The position numbers were made by a program, and so were the translations under genes. Source: Gemmatimonadota bacterium (GTDB lineage Bacteria; Gemmatimonadota; Gemmatimonadetes; Longimicrobiales; Gaopeijiaceae). From it: a stretch of 64,000 nucleotides of DNA. The notes under the pieces were generated by a model. That model worked only from the letters and a program-made list of their open reading frames with translations. It ran no database searches and had not been told where the DNA came from. This document shows, piece after piece, positions 7,163 through 16,552 of the stretch. The DNA lies in contig JACQVF010000011.1 in the NCBI GenBank assembly GCA_016209885.1, positions 59,765-123,764 of the forward strand. The letters run 5' to 3'. Position 1 is the first letter of the stretch. Every line of letters starts with the position of its first letter.

Positions 7163-8245
7163 GTGGAGTCGGGCGCAGGCGACAGGGTGGCGGGTGTGAG
7201 CCAAGAGGCATCGGGCGGGGCTGGATCGGCCCTAGGGTCCCTGGGGCCGGCACCGGACCTGACCATTGTGGTGGTCACGTGGAACGTGCGGGACCTTGCG
7301 CTGCGGAGCCTGGAGTCGGTGTACGCGGGGTCGGGGCCGTTGGCCGTGGAGGTGGTCGTGGTGGACAACGCCTCCGAAGACGGCACGGTAGGTGCGGTGC
7401 GCGAGCGCTTTCCGCAGGCCGTGGTGATCGAGAACGGCGACAACGTGGGGTTCCCGCGGGCGTGCAATCAGGGGCTGGAGCGGGCCCGGGGTCGGTACGT
7501 CCTTTTTCTGAACCCGGACACGGTCGTGGGCGCCGGCACGCTTTTCACGTGTGCAGCCGAGCTGGACGGTGATGCCACGGTCGGGATGGTGGGTTGCAGG
7601 CTGGTCCGTCCGGACGGCGGTATCCAGTACGAGGGGGCGCGCAGGGCGTATCGCCTTCGGCATCTCGTGTATGAGCTCCTCTATCTCCACATGCTGTTTC
7701 CGCGGTCGCGCGTCTTCGGTGACCAGCTCCTGGGGTGGTGGGACCACGAGGGCCGGCGCGATGTGGAGGCCATCTGCGGGGCGTTCATGATGGTGCGGCG
7801 CTCGCTGGCCGAGGTGCTCGGCGGCCTTCCGGAGGATGTGTTCATGTACCACGAGGATCTCTCCTTCTGTCTGAGAGTTCGGCGCGCGGGTTGGAAGATT
7901 CGGTACGTGGGAGAGGTGCTGACGGTTCACTTGGGCGGTCAGTCCAGCCTGCAGTACGGCTCGAGACTCGGCATCCTGGAGGCAGAGCACAAGACGAAGC
8001 TGATCGAGGAGGGCCAAGGGAGGCTGTATGCGTTCGCGGCCCGGCTCCTCTTCGGCCTGGGGGCCCTCCTGAGGCTTGCCGCTGCCAGCGTGATCCACCT
8101 CGTGCCAGGGACTGAGAGGCTTAAGGAGCGGTACCCTCGGGCTGTCGATTTGCGGCAGCATCGGACGATTGCGCTGTGGGCGATAGCTCCGGGCCGGACG
8201 CGGCGCCGGGATCCGCGGTTCGCGCTGCAACAATCGAGGTCGTAA
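7163..8245 (+). CDS. GT2 family glycosyltransferase (rhamnosyltransferase-like)
   Basis: A 360-residue inverting GT-A glycosyltransferase. After a 30-residue Gly/Ser-rich lead, LTIVVVTWNVRD (33-44) begins the nucleotide-binding fold; D68 in VVVDNASEDG and N117-P-D119 in LFLNPDT hold the sugar nucleotide and metal. MYHEDLSFCLRVRRAGW is the acidic motif that usually supplies the base. A hydrophobic patch near 290-315 may bring it to the membrane. The fold resembles WbbL-type rhamnosyltransferases, and dTDP-sugar genes lie in the window, but the donor is not proven. The stop is 2 bp before the methyltransferase start. Confidence 0.92.
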   Translation: MESGAGDRVAGVSQEASGGAGSALGSLGPAPDLTIVVVTWNVRDLALRSLESVYAGSGPLAVEVVVVDNASEDGTVGAVRERFPQAVVIENGDNVGFPRACNQGLERARGRYVLFLNPDTVVGAGTLFTCAAELDGDATVGMVGCRLVRPDGGIQYEGARRAYRLRHLVYELLYLHMLFPRSRVFGDQLLGWWDHEGRRDVEAICGAFMMVRRSLAEVLGGLPEDVFMYHEDLSFCLRVRRAGWKIRYVGEVLTVHLGGQSSLQYGSRLGILEAEHKTKLIEEGQGRLYAFAARLLFGLGALLRLAAASVIHLVPGTERLKERYPRAVDLRQHRTIALWAIAPGRTRRRDPRFALQQSRS

Positions 8246-8247
8246 AG

Positions 8248-9129
8248 ATGTCCCTTGCGCCGGATCTGTCCTCGCTGTGCCGGGCTCTGGACCAGGTTGC
8301 GCAGTCGTTCCCGCCAGTGGTGCAGCGCCGGGGGATCAACCGCAACTATGCGCAATATCGAACCTGCCTCCGCATCCTTGCCCCAGTCGTGTCGGAGACG
8401 GAAGACATGCTCGACTTAGGGTCCGGTGCCGGCGTTGTGGCGCTGGTCCTCCGGCAGCTGGGAAAACGGGTCCTGGTCCTGGACACGTGGCGGGAGTACG
8501 ACGCCCGCAACGACAACCAGATGGGATCCCGGGAGCAGATGCTGGAACGGTTCCGCGTGCACACGATCGTTTCGATCAACCACGACTTGTGCTCAGGCCC
8601 GCTGCCCTTCGGGAATGCTTCGTTCGACCTGGTGACGTTCTACGACGTTATTGAGCATCTTCCCGGGTCGCCTCGCTCAGTGCTTGAGGAGATCTTTCGC
8701 GTGCTGCGGCCCGGAGGATACCTGGCCCTCACGACTCCGAACGTCGGGAACCTTCGTTCACGGGTGCGCCTGCTCCTTGGTCAGACTCCGCACTTCCCCA
8801 TTGAGATATGGCACGAGAGCGATCCCTACTACGGACACATCCGCGAGTACACACCCCGCGAGGTGGCGTATATGCTTGAGCGTGCAGGTTTTCGACTCCT
8901 GACGCTGCACCTGTCCAACGCGCCCCAGTGGAATAACCGGGGTCGAAGTGGCGAGTGGGGACGGGTCCCGTTGCCAACATCGGGGTTCCAGATCGCGAAG
9001 TTCCTCTATTTTGCGATCACGGGCCTGGTGCCCTCTCTTCGTTACGGAATTCACGCGCTGGCGAGGCGTCCTGTGGAGGAAGCATCCGCCAGAGCGAGCG
9101 CGCAGGGTCGCACCGCCTGCGAACGGTAG
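8248..9129 (+). CDS. Class I SAM-dependent methyltransferase
   Basis: A 293-residue Rossmann methyltransferase. Motif I is DLGSGAGVVAL at 56-66; the post-motif acidic residue is in VLVLDTW; FDLVTFYDVIEHLPG and EEIFRVLRPGGYLALTTPN are the motif IV/post-IV blocks of the UbiE/Methyltransf_11 group. It presumably methylates a sugar or a lipid-linked glycan. ATG 8248 lies 2 bp after the GT2 stop; an upstream in-frame GTG at 8176 would overlap GT2 by 70 bp and is less likely. Confidence 0.88.
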   Translation: MSLAPDLSSLCRALDQVAQSFPPVVQRRGINRNYAQYRTCLRILAPVVSETEDMLDLGSGAGVVALVLRQLGKRVLVLDTWREYDARNDNQMGSREQMLERFRVHTIVSINHDLCSGPLPFGNASFDLVTFYDVIEHLPGSPRSVLEEIFRVLRPGGYLALTTPNVGNLRSRVRLLLGQTPHFPIEIWHESDPYYGHIREYTPREVAYMLERAGFRLLTLHLSNAPQWNNRGRSGEWGRVPLPTSGFQIAKFLYFAITGLVPSLRYGIHALARRPVEEASARASAQGRTACER

Positions 9130-9202
9130 CTTGAGCGCTTTACGCTCCCCGGGAGCGTGAGCCGGCTGCGGCGGTGTTCGGCGCGGTGTTGGCGGAGGCG
9201 TG

Positions 9203-10735
9203 ATGCGCATGGGCGAGGCGGAGTGGCGGGGCCGCAAATCGGGCGCCAAGCGGACGTGGACGGCCGGGCCGTCACGTCGCCGGATGAGCCTGCCTGCCGG
9301 GACGCTCCTGGGCCTGGCGCTCCTGGCGGCCGCGAGTGCCGCGCTGGTCCAGCAACCTCTGCTGACGGCAGGGATTCTCTTGGGGGCGGCGCTGGTCAGC
9401 GCGACGCTCTTGTGGCCGCTCGTTGTCGTGGGCGTGATGCTGGCGCTGGGGCCACTCGATGTCTCCTTCATCACCGGGGGCCAGAAGGAGCTGTTTCCGG
9501 AGCTGGGCGGCCTGGACATGAGCGGGATCCGCCTGGTGGGCGTCGTGGCGGGGCTTTCGGCGGTCGCGCTGTCGGACCGTTCGGTCCTGAGGCGTGCCGT
9601 GGGACGGTACGGGCGCTTGTTCGTCGTATTTCTGGTCTACGCGGCCGGCACGATCGTGTTCTCCCAGTCGCCCGTCGATGGGCTGCGGCTCCTCTTCAAG
9701 CTTGCGTACCCGTTCCTGCTGTTCGTGGTCGTGCTGGCTGTGGCGCGCTCGAGGGAGGAGGTGAACCGGCTTGCGGACTGGGTGCTGGTGGGCGCCGTCG
9801 CCGTCATCGTCGTGCTGACCCCGCTCTACGTGGCGGGGGGCGCCTATCTGACCGACATCGAGGGCCGGGTTCGGATCGCGAGCGGAGCGCTCCACCCAAA
9901 CCCGTTCTCGTTCTACCTGGTGATGATGATGTTCGTGGCGGTCGTCCGGTTCGCCCTGCGGCGGCAGGTGCGGTATCTGGTTTTGGGGCTTGCGAGCGTG
10001 GCGTGGATGGTGCTCACGCTCACGCGGATTGCTTTTCTTGGGGCCGTGGTGGGGCTCGCCGGGATGGCGGTCTACGCTGTGATCGCGCATCGCAACTGGC
10101 GGATGGCGGCGGGCGCCGGCGCCCTGGCCGTGGTGGTCGTAGTGGCGTTTACGCCTGTGGTGCTGGAACGAACCTTCGGATACGTCCTGTCGGCCGAAGA
10201 ACTTCTGGACCTGTTGCGCAACCCCATCTATCTCTACGGCCGCATCAACTGGCAGGGCCGGGAGCTGTTCTGGCCGATGATCTTTCAGGCGTTCACGACG
10301 AGCCCGATGTTCGGCCTCGGGCTCGGCAGCACGACGGCCATGCTGACGGCCAACTTTCCTCGGGAAAGCGGGCTCGTGGTCCACAACGAATACCTGCGGC
10401 TCCTGGCGGAGACCGGGCTCGTGGGCTCCGGGCTCTTCGCGCTGGCGGTGATGGGGTGGGGTATCGCCATCGTCCGTGCGGGCGCGGCGCGGTCTCCGGT
10501 CGTGTGGGAGTTCGCGCTGCCGGCGCTGGGTGGGCTGCTGGCCTGGGCGGTCATCGCGATCACGGACAACCCGTTCGATTACTACGCCCCCTTCACCCAG
10601 TTTATCGGCTTCCTGGTGGCGGGAGCGCTGGTCACGGCTGAGCTGGAGGAGCGGGAGCGGGCTGCGGGTGACGGGCGGGCTAGCGTGGTCGCGATGAGCT
10701 GGACCGAAGAACCGGCGGCCGCGCCGGCGGGCTGA
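9203..10735 (+). CDS. O-antigen ligase/polymerase family membrane protein (Wzy_C)
   Basis: About 510 residues with 11-13 predicted membrane helices. The large periplasmic loop before the last helices carries FGLGLGSTTAML and VHNEYLRLLAETGLVG, the Wzy_C/WaaL signature with its conserved His. Members either polymerise repeat units or ligate glycan to an acceptor. Start among GTG 9200, ATG 9203 and ATG 9209 is not settled; a GGAGG lies just upstream. A second, unrelated Wzy-type protein is at 46208, so this one may be ligase rather than polymerase. Confidence 0.88.
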   Translation: MRMGEAEWRGRKSGAKRTWTAGPSRRRMSLPAGTLLGLALLAAASAALVQQPLLTAGILLGAALVSATLLWPLVVVGVMLALGPLDVSFITGGQKELFPELGGLDMSGIRLVGVVAGLSAVALSDRSVLRRAVGRYGRLFVVFLVYAAGTIVFSQSPVDGLRLLFKLAYPFLLFVVVLAVARSREEVNRLADWVLVGAVAVIVVLTPLYVAGGAYLTDIEGRVRIASGALHPNPFSFYLVMMMFVAVVRFALRRQVRYLVLGLASVAWMVLTLTRIAFLGAVVGLAGMAVYAVIAHRNWRMAAGAGALAVVVVVAFTPVVLERTFGYVLSAEELLDLLRNPIYLYGRINWQGRELFWPMIFQAFTTSPMFGLGLGSTTAMLTANFPRESGLVVHNEYLRLLAETGLVGSGLFALAVMGWGIAIVRAGAARSPVVWEFALPALGGLLAWAVIAITDNPFDYYAPFTQFIGFLVAGALVTAELEERERAAGDGRASVVAMSWTEEPAAAPAG

Positions 10736-10770
10736 GGCCACGGGCGGATACCCCATGAGGGCGGACACGG

Positions 10771-11964
10771 ATGAGGCCCAGCATTGTCATGATCCTGGGG
10801 CTCGTGGCCCTGGGCAGCTCGATGCTGCGCTTCGGGCAGCGGGAGAACGAGGCGCTGCCGGTATCGGACTCCGACTATTACCTGGACATGGCCCGGGTCT
10901 TCGCGGGGGAGGCCCAAGAGTTTCGTGCGGGTTACGCGGAACCGCCCGCGGTGCACCACTACGCTCGCCCGCTTCTGCCGTTCCTGGCGGGTCAGGTGGG
11001 ACGCCACCTCCTGGGCGGCAACTACCGCGCGGCGTTCAGCCTGCTGAACTTGCTGGCGGCGTGGGCCATCGCTGTTTCACTCTACAGTATGCTGTTGGCG
11101 TACCGGCCGGAGATCCACTATCCCTGGATCCCATCGGTCTTGTTCCTCACGGGCTTCCCTCAGCTCAACTGGGGCTACCATCTGCTGACAGATACGGCCG
11201 GGTATGCGACGGCGTTTCCGGCGGCTCTGTACGTGGCGCGTCTGTGCGAGAGGTACCGCGAGGGCTACCGCGAGAGGTCGGCCGGTTTCACCGGCGGTGG
11301 GATGGCGGTGCGGCTCGGGGTCCTGTTCGTGCTCCAATCCCTGGCATTCCTAGCTCGAGAGACCGCGTGGATGGTGCCCGTGGTCGCGGTCGTGGTGCTG
11401 ATGAAGGGCGGGTTCTTGCGGAGGGGCCGGGGTTGGGGCTTCGCGGCGATGGTGCTGGCTACGCTCCTGGCAGCGAAGCTCCCGCACGAGCTCTACGCGC
11501 GACATTTCGAGGTGGCGGGGCTGCGGATCGAATTCGTGGCCGCGGATTTTTTCAACCCGTGGTACGCGGCCGATTTCCTGGTGAAGTCAGCGGTGGCCTT
11601 TCACGTGGCGTGGCTGCTCGTGCCTCGTGCCCTGAAGCGGAGCGGTGTTCCGCCGGTGCCCGATGTGCTGGCAGCCTGGACCTTGGCCGCAGTGCTGTAC
11701 ATGGCGGCGGGTTATGTTCACAATTCCTTCACGCAGATCGGCTACCCGTTGCGGCTTACCTATTCCCTCTTTCCCATCGTCTACCTTCTGGCGCTGGAAT
11801 CGCTGGAGCGCTCCGTGGCGCTGCGGTGGCGCTCGCTCGCTCTGGGCCTCTTCACGGTGGTGAGCGCCGGGGTGAGCGTGGTGGGCGTGTTCCTCGACCC
11901 CTCTCGTGGCAAGATGACCGTGCTGGACCTGGTGTCGCGGCTGTCCACGCTCCGCGGCCCGTGA
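10771..11964 (+). CDS. Polytopic membrane protein, possible GT-C glycosyltransferase
   Basis: A 397-residue integral membrane protein with 9-10 hydrophobic segments that I cannot place in a named family with certainty. The first periplasmic loop has PVSDSDYYLDMARVF, an acidic Asp-x-Asp stretch resembling the catalytic loop of polyprenyl-phosphate-dependent GT-C enzymes (GT39/GT83 type), and a conserved-looking TDTAGYATAF follows in the next loop. It sits 35 bp after the ligase gene and before the export genes. Best guess: transfer of a sugar from a polyprenyl-P donor on the periplasmic face; moderate to low certainty. Confidence 0.55.
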   Translation: MRPSIVMILGLVALGSSMLRFGQRENEALPVSDSDYYLDMARVFAGEAQEFRAGYAEPPAVHHYARPLLPFLAGQVGRHLLGGNYRAAFSLLNLLAAWAIAVSLYSMLLAYRPEIHYPWIPSVLFLTGFPQLNWGYHLLTDTAGYATAFPAALYVARLCERYREGYRERSAGFTGGGMAVRLGVLFVLQSLAFLARETAWMVPVVAVVVLMKGGFLRRGRGWGFAAMVLATLLAAKLPHELYARHFEVAGLRIEFVAADFFNPWYAADFLVKSAVAFHVAWLLVPRALKRSGVPPVPDVLAAWTLAAVLYMAAGYVHNSFTQIGYPLRLTYSLFPIVYLLALESLERSVALRWRSLALGLFTVVSAGVSVVGVFLDPSRGKMTVLDLVSRLSTLRGP

Positions 11965-12216
11965 CCTCGCGTCCGTCCCGCCCCGGCGACCGGCTCCGTT
12001 GCGGTCCGCTCCTCGGCGAGATGGCGGCACGTGGGCAGCTCGGGGACGCGCAGGGGCTAAGGGCTGCGAGCCCCCGCGCGGCACTTCGCCGTCTCCGGTG
12101 CCGCAACAGGGTCGTCTCCGCGCGGACCTCGAGAGAATCGCGGGATGTCGCTCCTCTGCCGCGGCTGGCCGCGGCGGCGGGTTGAGCGGGCGAGGCGCGA
12201 AGGGTAGGTTGCTCCC

Positions 12217-12855
12217 ATGGCTGCGAGGCGGATTGGTGCGCTCCTCGCCCTCGTCCTCCTGGCGTCCGTGCCCAGCCTGAGGGCCCAAGGGCCCGTGACG
12301 GCGGACTCCGCGAGGGAAGGCAGCTACCTGCGTGCCGGGGACGTGGTGAAGCTGGTGGTCTGGCGCGAGCCCGACATCTCGGGTGAGTTCCCGGTGGACG
12401 AGCGCGGGAGCGTTGTGATCCCGAAGCTCGGCCGCTACGACGTGCGTCAGCACACACCGGAGTCTCTCGAGGCGCAGCTCGTGGAGGACTTCGCGGCCTA
12501 CCTCCGGAATCCGGCCATCGACGTGATCGTGCTCCGGCGGGTGAAGATCCTGGGTGCCGTCCATCGTCCGGGGCTCTTCACGCTGGATCCCACCATGACG
12601 CTGGGCGACGCGCTAGCGCAGGCGGGCGGGGTGGTGCCCACTTTTGGCAGACGGAACAACATCCGTCTCATCCGCGAGGGCCGGGTCATCACGACGGATC
12701 TGACGGAGGGCACCCGCGTGGGTGACACGGCGATCCGCTCGGGCGATGAGATCTACGTGCCGGAGAGGAGCTGGATCCTCCGCAATGTCGGGGTCCTGGT
12801 TTCGGCGGGGACGGCGCTGGTGAGCGGAGTGGTCATCGTCCTCTTGGCGCGCTGA
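12217..12855 (+). CDS. wza: Wza-type polysaccharide export protein (first copy)
   Basis: A 212-residue periplasmic/outer-membrane export protein. Signal peptide residues 1-24 ending SLRAQ. Poly_export domain at about 36-115 (YLRAGDVVKLVVWREPDISG through LRNPAIDVIVL), one SLBB beta-grasp domain at about 118-185 (GAVHRPGLFTLDPTMTLGDA), and a C-terminal hydrophobic stretch VSAGTALVSGVVIVLLA. It has no lipobox Cys and is half the length of E. coli Wza, like short exporters of EPS systems. It lies 7 bp before its Wzc partner; a second pair is at 43024-46045. The 252-bp spacer upstream shows no clear promoter. Confidence 0.92.
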   Translation: MAARRIGALLALVLLASVPSLRAQGPVTADSAREGSYLRAGDVVKLVVWREPDISGEFPVDERGSVVIPKLGRYDVRQHTPESLEAQLVEDFAAYLRNPAIDVIVLRRVKILGAVHRPGLFTLDPTMTLGDALAQAGGVVPTFGRRNNIRLIREGRVITTDLTEGTRVGDTAIRSGDEIYVPERSWILRNVGVLVSAGTALVSGVVIVLLAR

Positions 12856-12862
12856 GGGTTCC

Positions 12863-15223
12863 GTGGACCGTCCCACGTCCCGTCTCCAGCAGCGTCTTTC
12901 CGGCGGCTCCCCGTTGGCGCGGCTCAGGGACGTCGTGCGCCGCCACCTCCTGCTGGTCGCGGGGACGCCCGCAGCCCTCGTCCTGGGTACGGTCGTTTTC
13001 CTCCTGGTGTCCACGCCGATCTACGAGGCGAGCACGTCGATCCGGATCGATGAGCGGCGCTCGAACGTCGCGGTGCTGGACGTGCTGCGCACGCTGTCGG
13101 GCGGCAGCCCGGTGAACACGGAGATCGAGGTGCTGCGCAGCCGCACGCTCGCCGAGGAGGTGGTGGACTCGCTGGACCTGGACGTGCGGATGAAGGAGCC
13201 GGGGCGCACGCAGCGGCGCGAGCTGTTGGCCCACCTCTCGGCGGTGCCCGACACGCTGGGGGCGAAGTACACGTTCGAGCGCGAGCCGGAGGGGGTATTT
13301 CGGGTTCGCGGCGACTACACGGTGCCGCGGAGTCCCGGGGCGATTCTTCCCTTCGCGCGCAGGGTCACCCGGGAGCTGGGGCGCGTGCGGGTGGGCGAGC
13401 GGGCGCAGCTCGATGCGCTGACCCTGGAGCTCGCGCCGGACGCCGTAGAGCACGCCGAGATCGTGATCGAGCAGGTGCCGTTCCACAAGGTGGTGAAGCG
13501 GTTGCGGAGGGAGCTGTCCGTGACGCGCCCGGTCCGCGAGGCCTCCATCGCGGTGGCGCGCTACGAGGGGCCGGACCCGGAGCTGGTGCAGGCGGTGCCC
13601 GACCTGGTGGCGCGGCGCTTCATAGCGCAGCGCCGGGCGGTTCACGGCGCCGAGGCCGGGAGCATGTTGCTTTTCCTCGGCGAGCAGGTGGATACGGTTT
13701 CCCGCCATCTTTCGGTCTCGGAGGACGCGCTCCGCTCGTTCCGGGAGCGGAACCAGGTGGTCGCGCCGGAGGCGGAGGCGGACGCGCAGGTGAAGCGGCT
13801 GGTGGAGCTGAGGGCGCAGCGCGACGCGTTCGACGCGGAGCGGGCGGCGCTGGCGCGGTTGGTGGCGGAAGTAGAGGCGGCGGGTCCAGTGGGGCGCGCC
13901 GAGCCGTCGCCGTACCGGCGTCTCATCGCTTTTCCCACGCTGCTGCGGAACCCTGCCGCGTCCGAGCTCTTGCGGGTGCTGGCGGAGCTGGAGAACCAAC
14001 GGAGCGAGCTCCTGACGCGGCGCACGGCGGACGATCCGGACGTGGCGATCCTGGTGGAGCGAATCCGCGACATGGAGGCGCAGCTCGGCGCCATCGCCGC
14101 GAGCTACGTGCGCGGGTTGGAGAATCAGGTGGCTTCGCTGGACGCGGTGCTCGCCGAGTTCCGGGACGAGGTGCAGGCGATCCCGGCCAAGGACATCGCG
14201 TTCGCGCGCCTGACCCGGGAGACGCAGGTGCTCTCGGAGATCTACGCGCTGCTCCGCACGCGGGCGAAGGAAGCGGAGATCGCGGCGGCGGTGGAGGATG
14301 TGAGCATTCGCGTGGTGGACCCCGCGGCGTATCCGCGGGAGCCGGTGCGGCCGCGCCCGCTGCTGTCCCTGGTCCTGGCGCTCGCACTCGGCACGGTGCT
14401 CGGGGTGGGCGGCGCGTTCGCGCGCGAGTACGCGGACGCGACGATCCGCACGCGAGAAGAGCTCCAGGGCGTCACCGGGCTGCCGGTGCTCGGGCTGCTG
14501 CCATCCTTGGACGGGGCGGCGGCGCTGGAAGGGCGCAGGCGCGGGGCGCGCCGCGGGCGGACACGGAGGCCGTTGCTGCTCAGCGACGGGGACATGCCGC
14601 TCCCACTGGCGGAGGCGTTCCGTGCGCTGCGCACGAACCTCTCCCTGGCGCGGCCGGACGCTGTGCCGCGCTCGCTGGTCATCACGAGCCCCATGCGGGG
14701 GGATGGGAAGACGACTACCGCAGCGAACCTGGGCCTGGTGCTGGCGCAGCAGGGGCGGCGGGTCCTGGTTGTGGACGGCGATCTCCGTCGGGGCGAGCTT
14801 CACGACCTGCTGGGCGTGCCGAAGGAGCCGGGGCTCTCCGACGTGGTCGCCGGGCGGGTCGCGCTGGAAGAAGCGATCCGTGAGCTCCCGGTGGGTGACG
14901 GCCGGAGCATGGCGTTCCTGTCCGCGGGCCGGCCGGCGGACGATCCCCTGGCGCTCCTGGGCTCGCCGGCCATGGAGCGCGTGCTGAGAGCGCTGGAGGA
15001 GCGGTTCGAGCTGGTGATCCTGGATGCGCCGCCCCTGAACGTCGTCAGCGACGCGGCGGTGCTCGGGTCGAAGGCGCACGCGGTGCTGCTGGTGGCCCGG
15101 GCCGGGACCGCGCAGCCGGCGCCGCTGACGTTCGCTCTGGAGCAACTGGCGGACGCGCGGGCCCCGGTGCTGGGAGCGATCCTCAACGGCGTGGATCCCA
15201 GGCATCCGTCCTACGCCGGTTGA
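12863..15223 (+). CDS. wzc: Wzc-like chain-length regulator / BY-kinase domain protein (first copy)
   Basis: A 786-residue inner-membrane polysaccharide co-polymerase. Two helices (about 29-52 and 495-515) bracket the periplasmic Wzz domain and a long coiled coil. The cytoplasmic C-terminus is a P-loop ATPase: Walker A SPMRGDGKTTTAANL near 610, Walker A' VLVVDGDLRRGELHD and Walker B LVILDAPPLN. Unlike classical Wzc the tail ends DPRHPSYAG, with one Tyr and no Tyr cluster, so C-terminal autophosphorylation is doubtful. GTG start 7 bp after the Wza-type gene. The paralogue at 43024-45399 has the Tyr-rich tail. Confidence 0.92.
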   Translation: MDRPTSRLQQRLSGGSPLARLRDVVRRHLLLVAGTPAALVLGTVVFLLVSTPIYEASTSIRIDERRSNVAVLDVLRTLSGGSPVNTEIEVLRSRTLAEEVVDSLDLDVRMKEPGRTQRRELLAHLSAVPDTLGAKYTFEREPEGVFRVRGDYTVPRSPGAILPFARRVTRELGRVRVGERAQLDALTLELAPDAVEHAEIVIEQVPFHKVVKRLRRELSVTRPVREASIAVARYEGPDPELVQAVPDLVARRFIAQRRAVHGAEAGSMLLFLGEQVDTVSRHLSVSEDALRSFRERNQVVAPEAEADAQVKRLVELRAQRDAFDAERAALARLVAEVEAAGPVGRAEPSPYRRLIAFPTLLRNPAASELLRVLAELENQRSELLTRRTADDPDVAILVERIRDMEAQLGAIAASYVRGLENQVASLDAVLAEFRDEVQAIPAKDIAFARLTRETQVLSEIYALLRTRAKEAEIAAAVEDVSIRVVDPAAYPREPVRPRPLLSLVLALALGTVLGVGGAFAREYADATIRTREELQGVTGLPVLGLLPSLDGAAALEGRRRGARRGRTRRPLLLSDGDMPLPLAEAFRALRTNLSLARPDAVPRSLVITSPMRGDGKTTTAANLGLVLAQQGRRVLVVDGDLRRGELHDLLGVPKEPGLSDVVAGRVALEEAIRELPVGDGRSMAFLSAGRPADDPLALLGSPAMERVLRALEERFELVILDAPPLNVVSDAAVLGSKAHAVLLVARAGTAQPAPLTFALEQLADARAPVLGAILNGVDPRHPSYAG

Positions 15224-15367
15224 CGCGTTCCGGCGCGGAGCGGCGTGCGCGGGACGACCAGAAGGATCGAGTCAGCCCGGTGCGGGCAGGCGCAATCCGG
15301 TGGAGACGCCGATCCACGATTCGTGGTGCCGGCGTTTTTTCGTTTGCGCTCGCGGGCTCGGACACGC

Positions 15368-16552
15368 GTGAAGCTCCTGAGGTGGCGCGGCGCGTGGGTG
15401 GTCGTGGTGGGGATCGTCGCAGCGTGCCGGGAACCCACGGAACCGCTCTATGTGGTCGAGTTCCGAACGGTCGCGGCCGGCGCGTTCCATTCCTGCGGCG
15501 TGACCGTGAATCGTGCGGCGTTCTGCTGGGGCTCGAACAGCTCAGGGCAACTGGGGATCGGGTCGGACCGGCGGCTGGCGCGGCGGCCGCAGCCGGCGGC
15601 CGCATCGGTGCGCTGGGCTTCGGTGAGCGCGGGCGATGCGCACACGTGCGGCGTGACGACCGAGGGCGCCCTCTACTGCTGGGGGCGAAACGAGTTCGGA
15701 CAAGTGGGCGACGGGACGCGGAGAGAGCGGCCCGTGCCCACGCGGGTGGCGGGCGTGTTCGGCGCCGGCCGAGCCCACGCCGTCTCGGTGAGCGCGGGGC
15801 GCGCCCACACGTGCGCCGTGGCGGAGGACGGCAGCGGGTATTGCTGGGGCTTCAACGAAGACGGGGAACTCGGGGACGGGACCCTGGAAGCGAGGACCAC
15901 GCCAGCGCCGGTGGCCGCTGGGCTGCGCTTCCTCCAGGTCAGCGCCGGTGGGTACCACAGCTGCGGGCTGACGGCGAGTGCGTCCCTGTACTGCTGGGGC
16001 GGGCGGCGCAACGCGGAGCTGGGGATCGGGTCGCTCTTCGGTTCCCGGTTCCCCGTGCGCACCGCTCCCCCCGAGCTGTACGTCGCGGTGAGCGCCGGCT
16101 GGCTGTACACCTGCGCCGTGACGGGCGCGGGGACCGGACAATGCTGGGGTGAGAACGGGGTCGGCCAACTGGGGGATGGCACGTCGGTGCTGCGCGGTAA
16201 TCCCACACCGGTTGCCGGTGGTATCCGCTTCGTGGCCATCGTCGCCGGCCGGGGCGAGTACACGTGCGGGGTCGCCGGCGGCGGGTCGGTCTACTGCTGG
16301 GGTCGGAATGCGGCGGTACGCAGCGTCGAGGGCCGTGCGTTCGCGAGCCTACGCGCCGCGCCGCTGGCAGGCGGGTTGGCGTTTCTGTCCGTGGCGCTCG
16401 GCGTAGGCCACGGCTGCGGGGTAGCGGCCGACGGCATCGTCTACTGCTGGGGGCTTGGCTCGAGCGGGCAGCTCGGCGATGGTGCCGGCGAGGATCGGGG
16501 CGAGCCGGTGCCGGCGGCGGGGCAGACGCGTGCCGGTGGAGTCGCGCGTTGA
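15368..16552 (+). CDS. RCC1-repeat lipoprotein
   Basis: A 394-residue secreted protein made almost wholly of seven RCC1-type repeats, enough for a seven-bladed propeller. Each repeat has the pattern H/Y-x-C-(G/A)-(V/L)...(Y/F/Q)-C-W-G, so there are about seven Cys pairs that could form intrablade disulfides outside the cytoplasm. The GTG at 15368 is chosen because it begins a lipoprotein signal, VKLLRWRGAWVVVVGIVAAC, with the lipid-carrying Cys in VAAC; in-frame starts from 15245 would bury it. Function unknown; RCC1 lipoproteins are common in Gemmatimonadota and Myxococcota. Its stop overlaps the next ATG (TGATG). Confidence 0.85.
   Translation: MKLLRWRGAWVVVVGIVAACREPTEPLYVVEFRTVAAGAFHSCGVTVNRAAFCWGSNSSGQLGIGSDRRLARRPQPAAASVRWASVSAGDAHTCGVTTEGALYCWGRNEFGQVGDGTRRERPVPTRVAGVFGAGRAHAVSVSAGRAHTCAVAEDGSGYCWGFNEDGELGDGTLEARTTPAPVAAGLRFLQVSAGGYHSCGLTASASLYCWGGRRNAELGIGSLFGSRFPVRTAPPELYVAVSAGWLYTCAVTGAGTGQCWGENGVGQLGDGTSVLRGNPTPVAGGIRFVAIVAGRGEYTCGVAGGGSVYCWGRNAAVRSVEGRAFASLRAAPLAGGLAFLSVALGVGHGCGVAADGIVYCWGLGSSGQLGDGAGEDRGEPVPAAGQTRAGGVAR

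Noticed and set aside
9142..9158. ACGCTCCCCGGGAGCGT palindrome after the methyltransferase gene as a terminator
   Set aside because: The stem closes on itself with almost no loop and no T-tract follows; too weak to call.
12833..15205. A 790-codon open frame antisense to the first wzc
   Set aside because: Composition is Arg/His/Gln-rich without any domain; it mirrors the strong third-position GC bias of the sense gene, which has complete Wzz and ATPase motifs.
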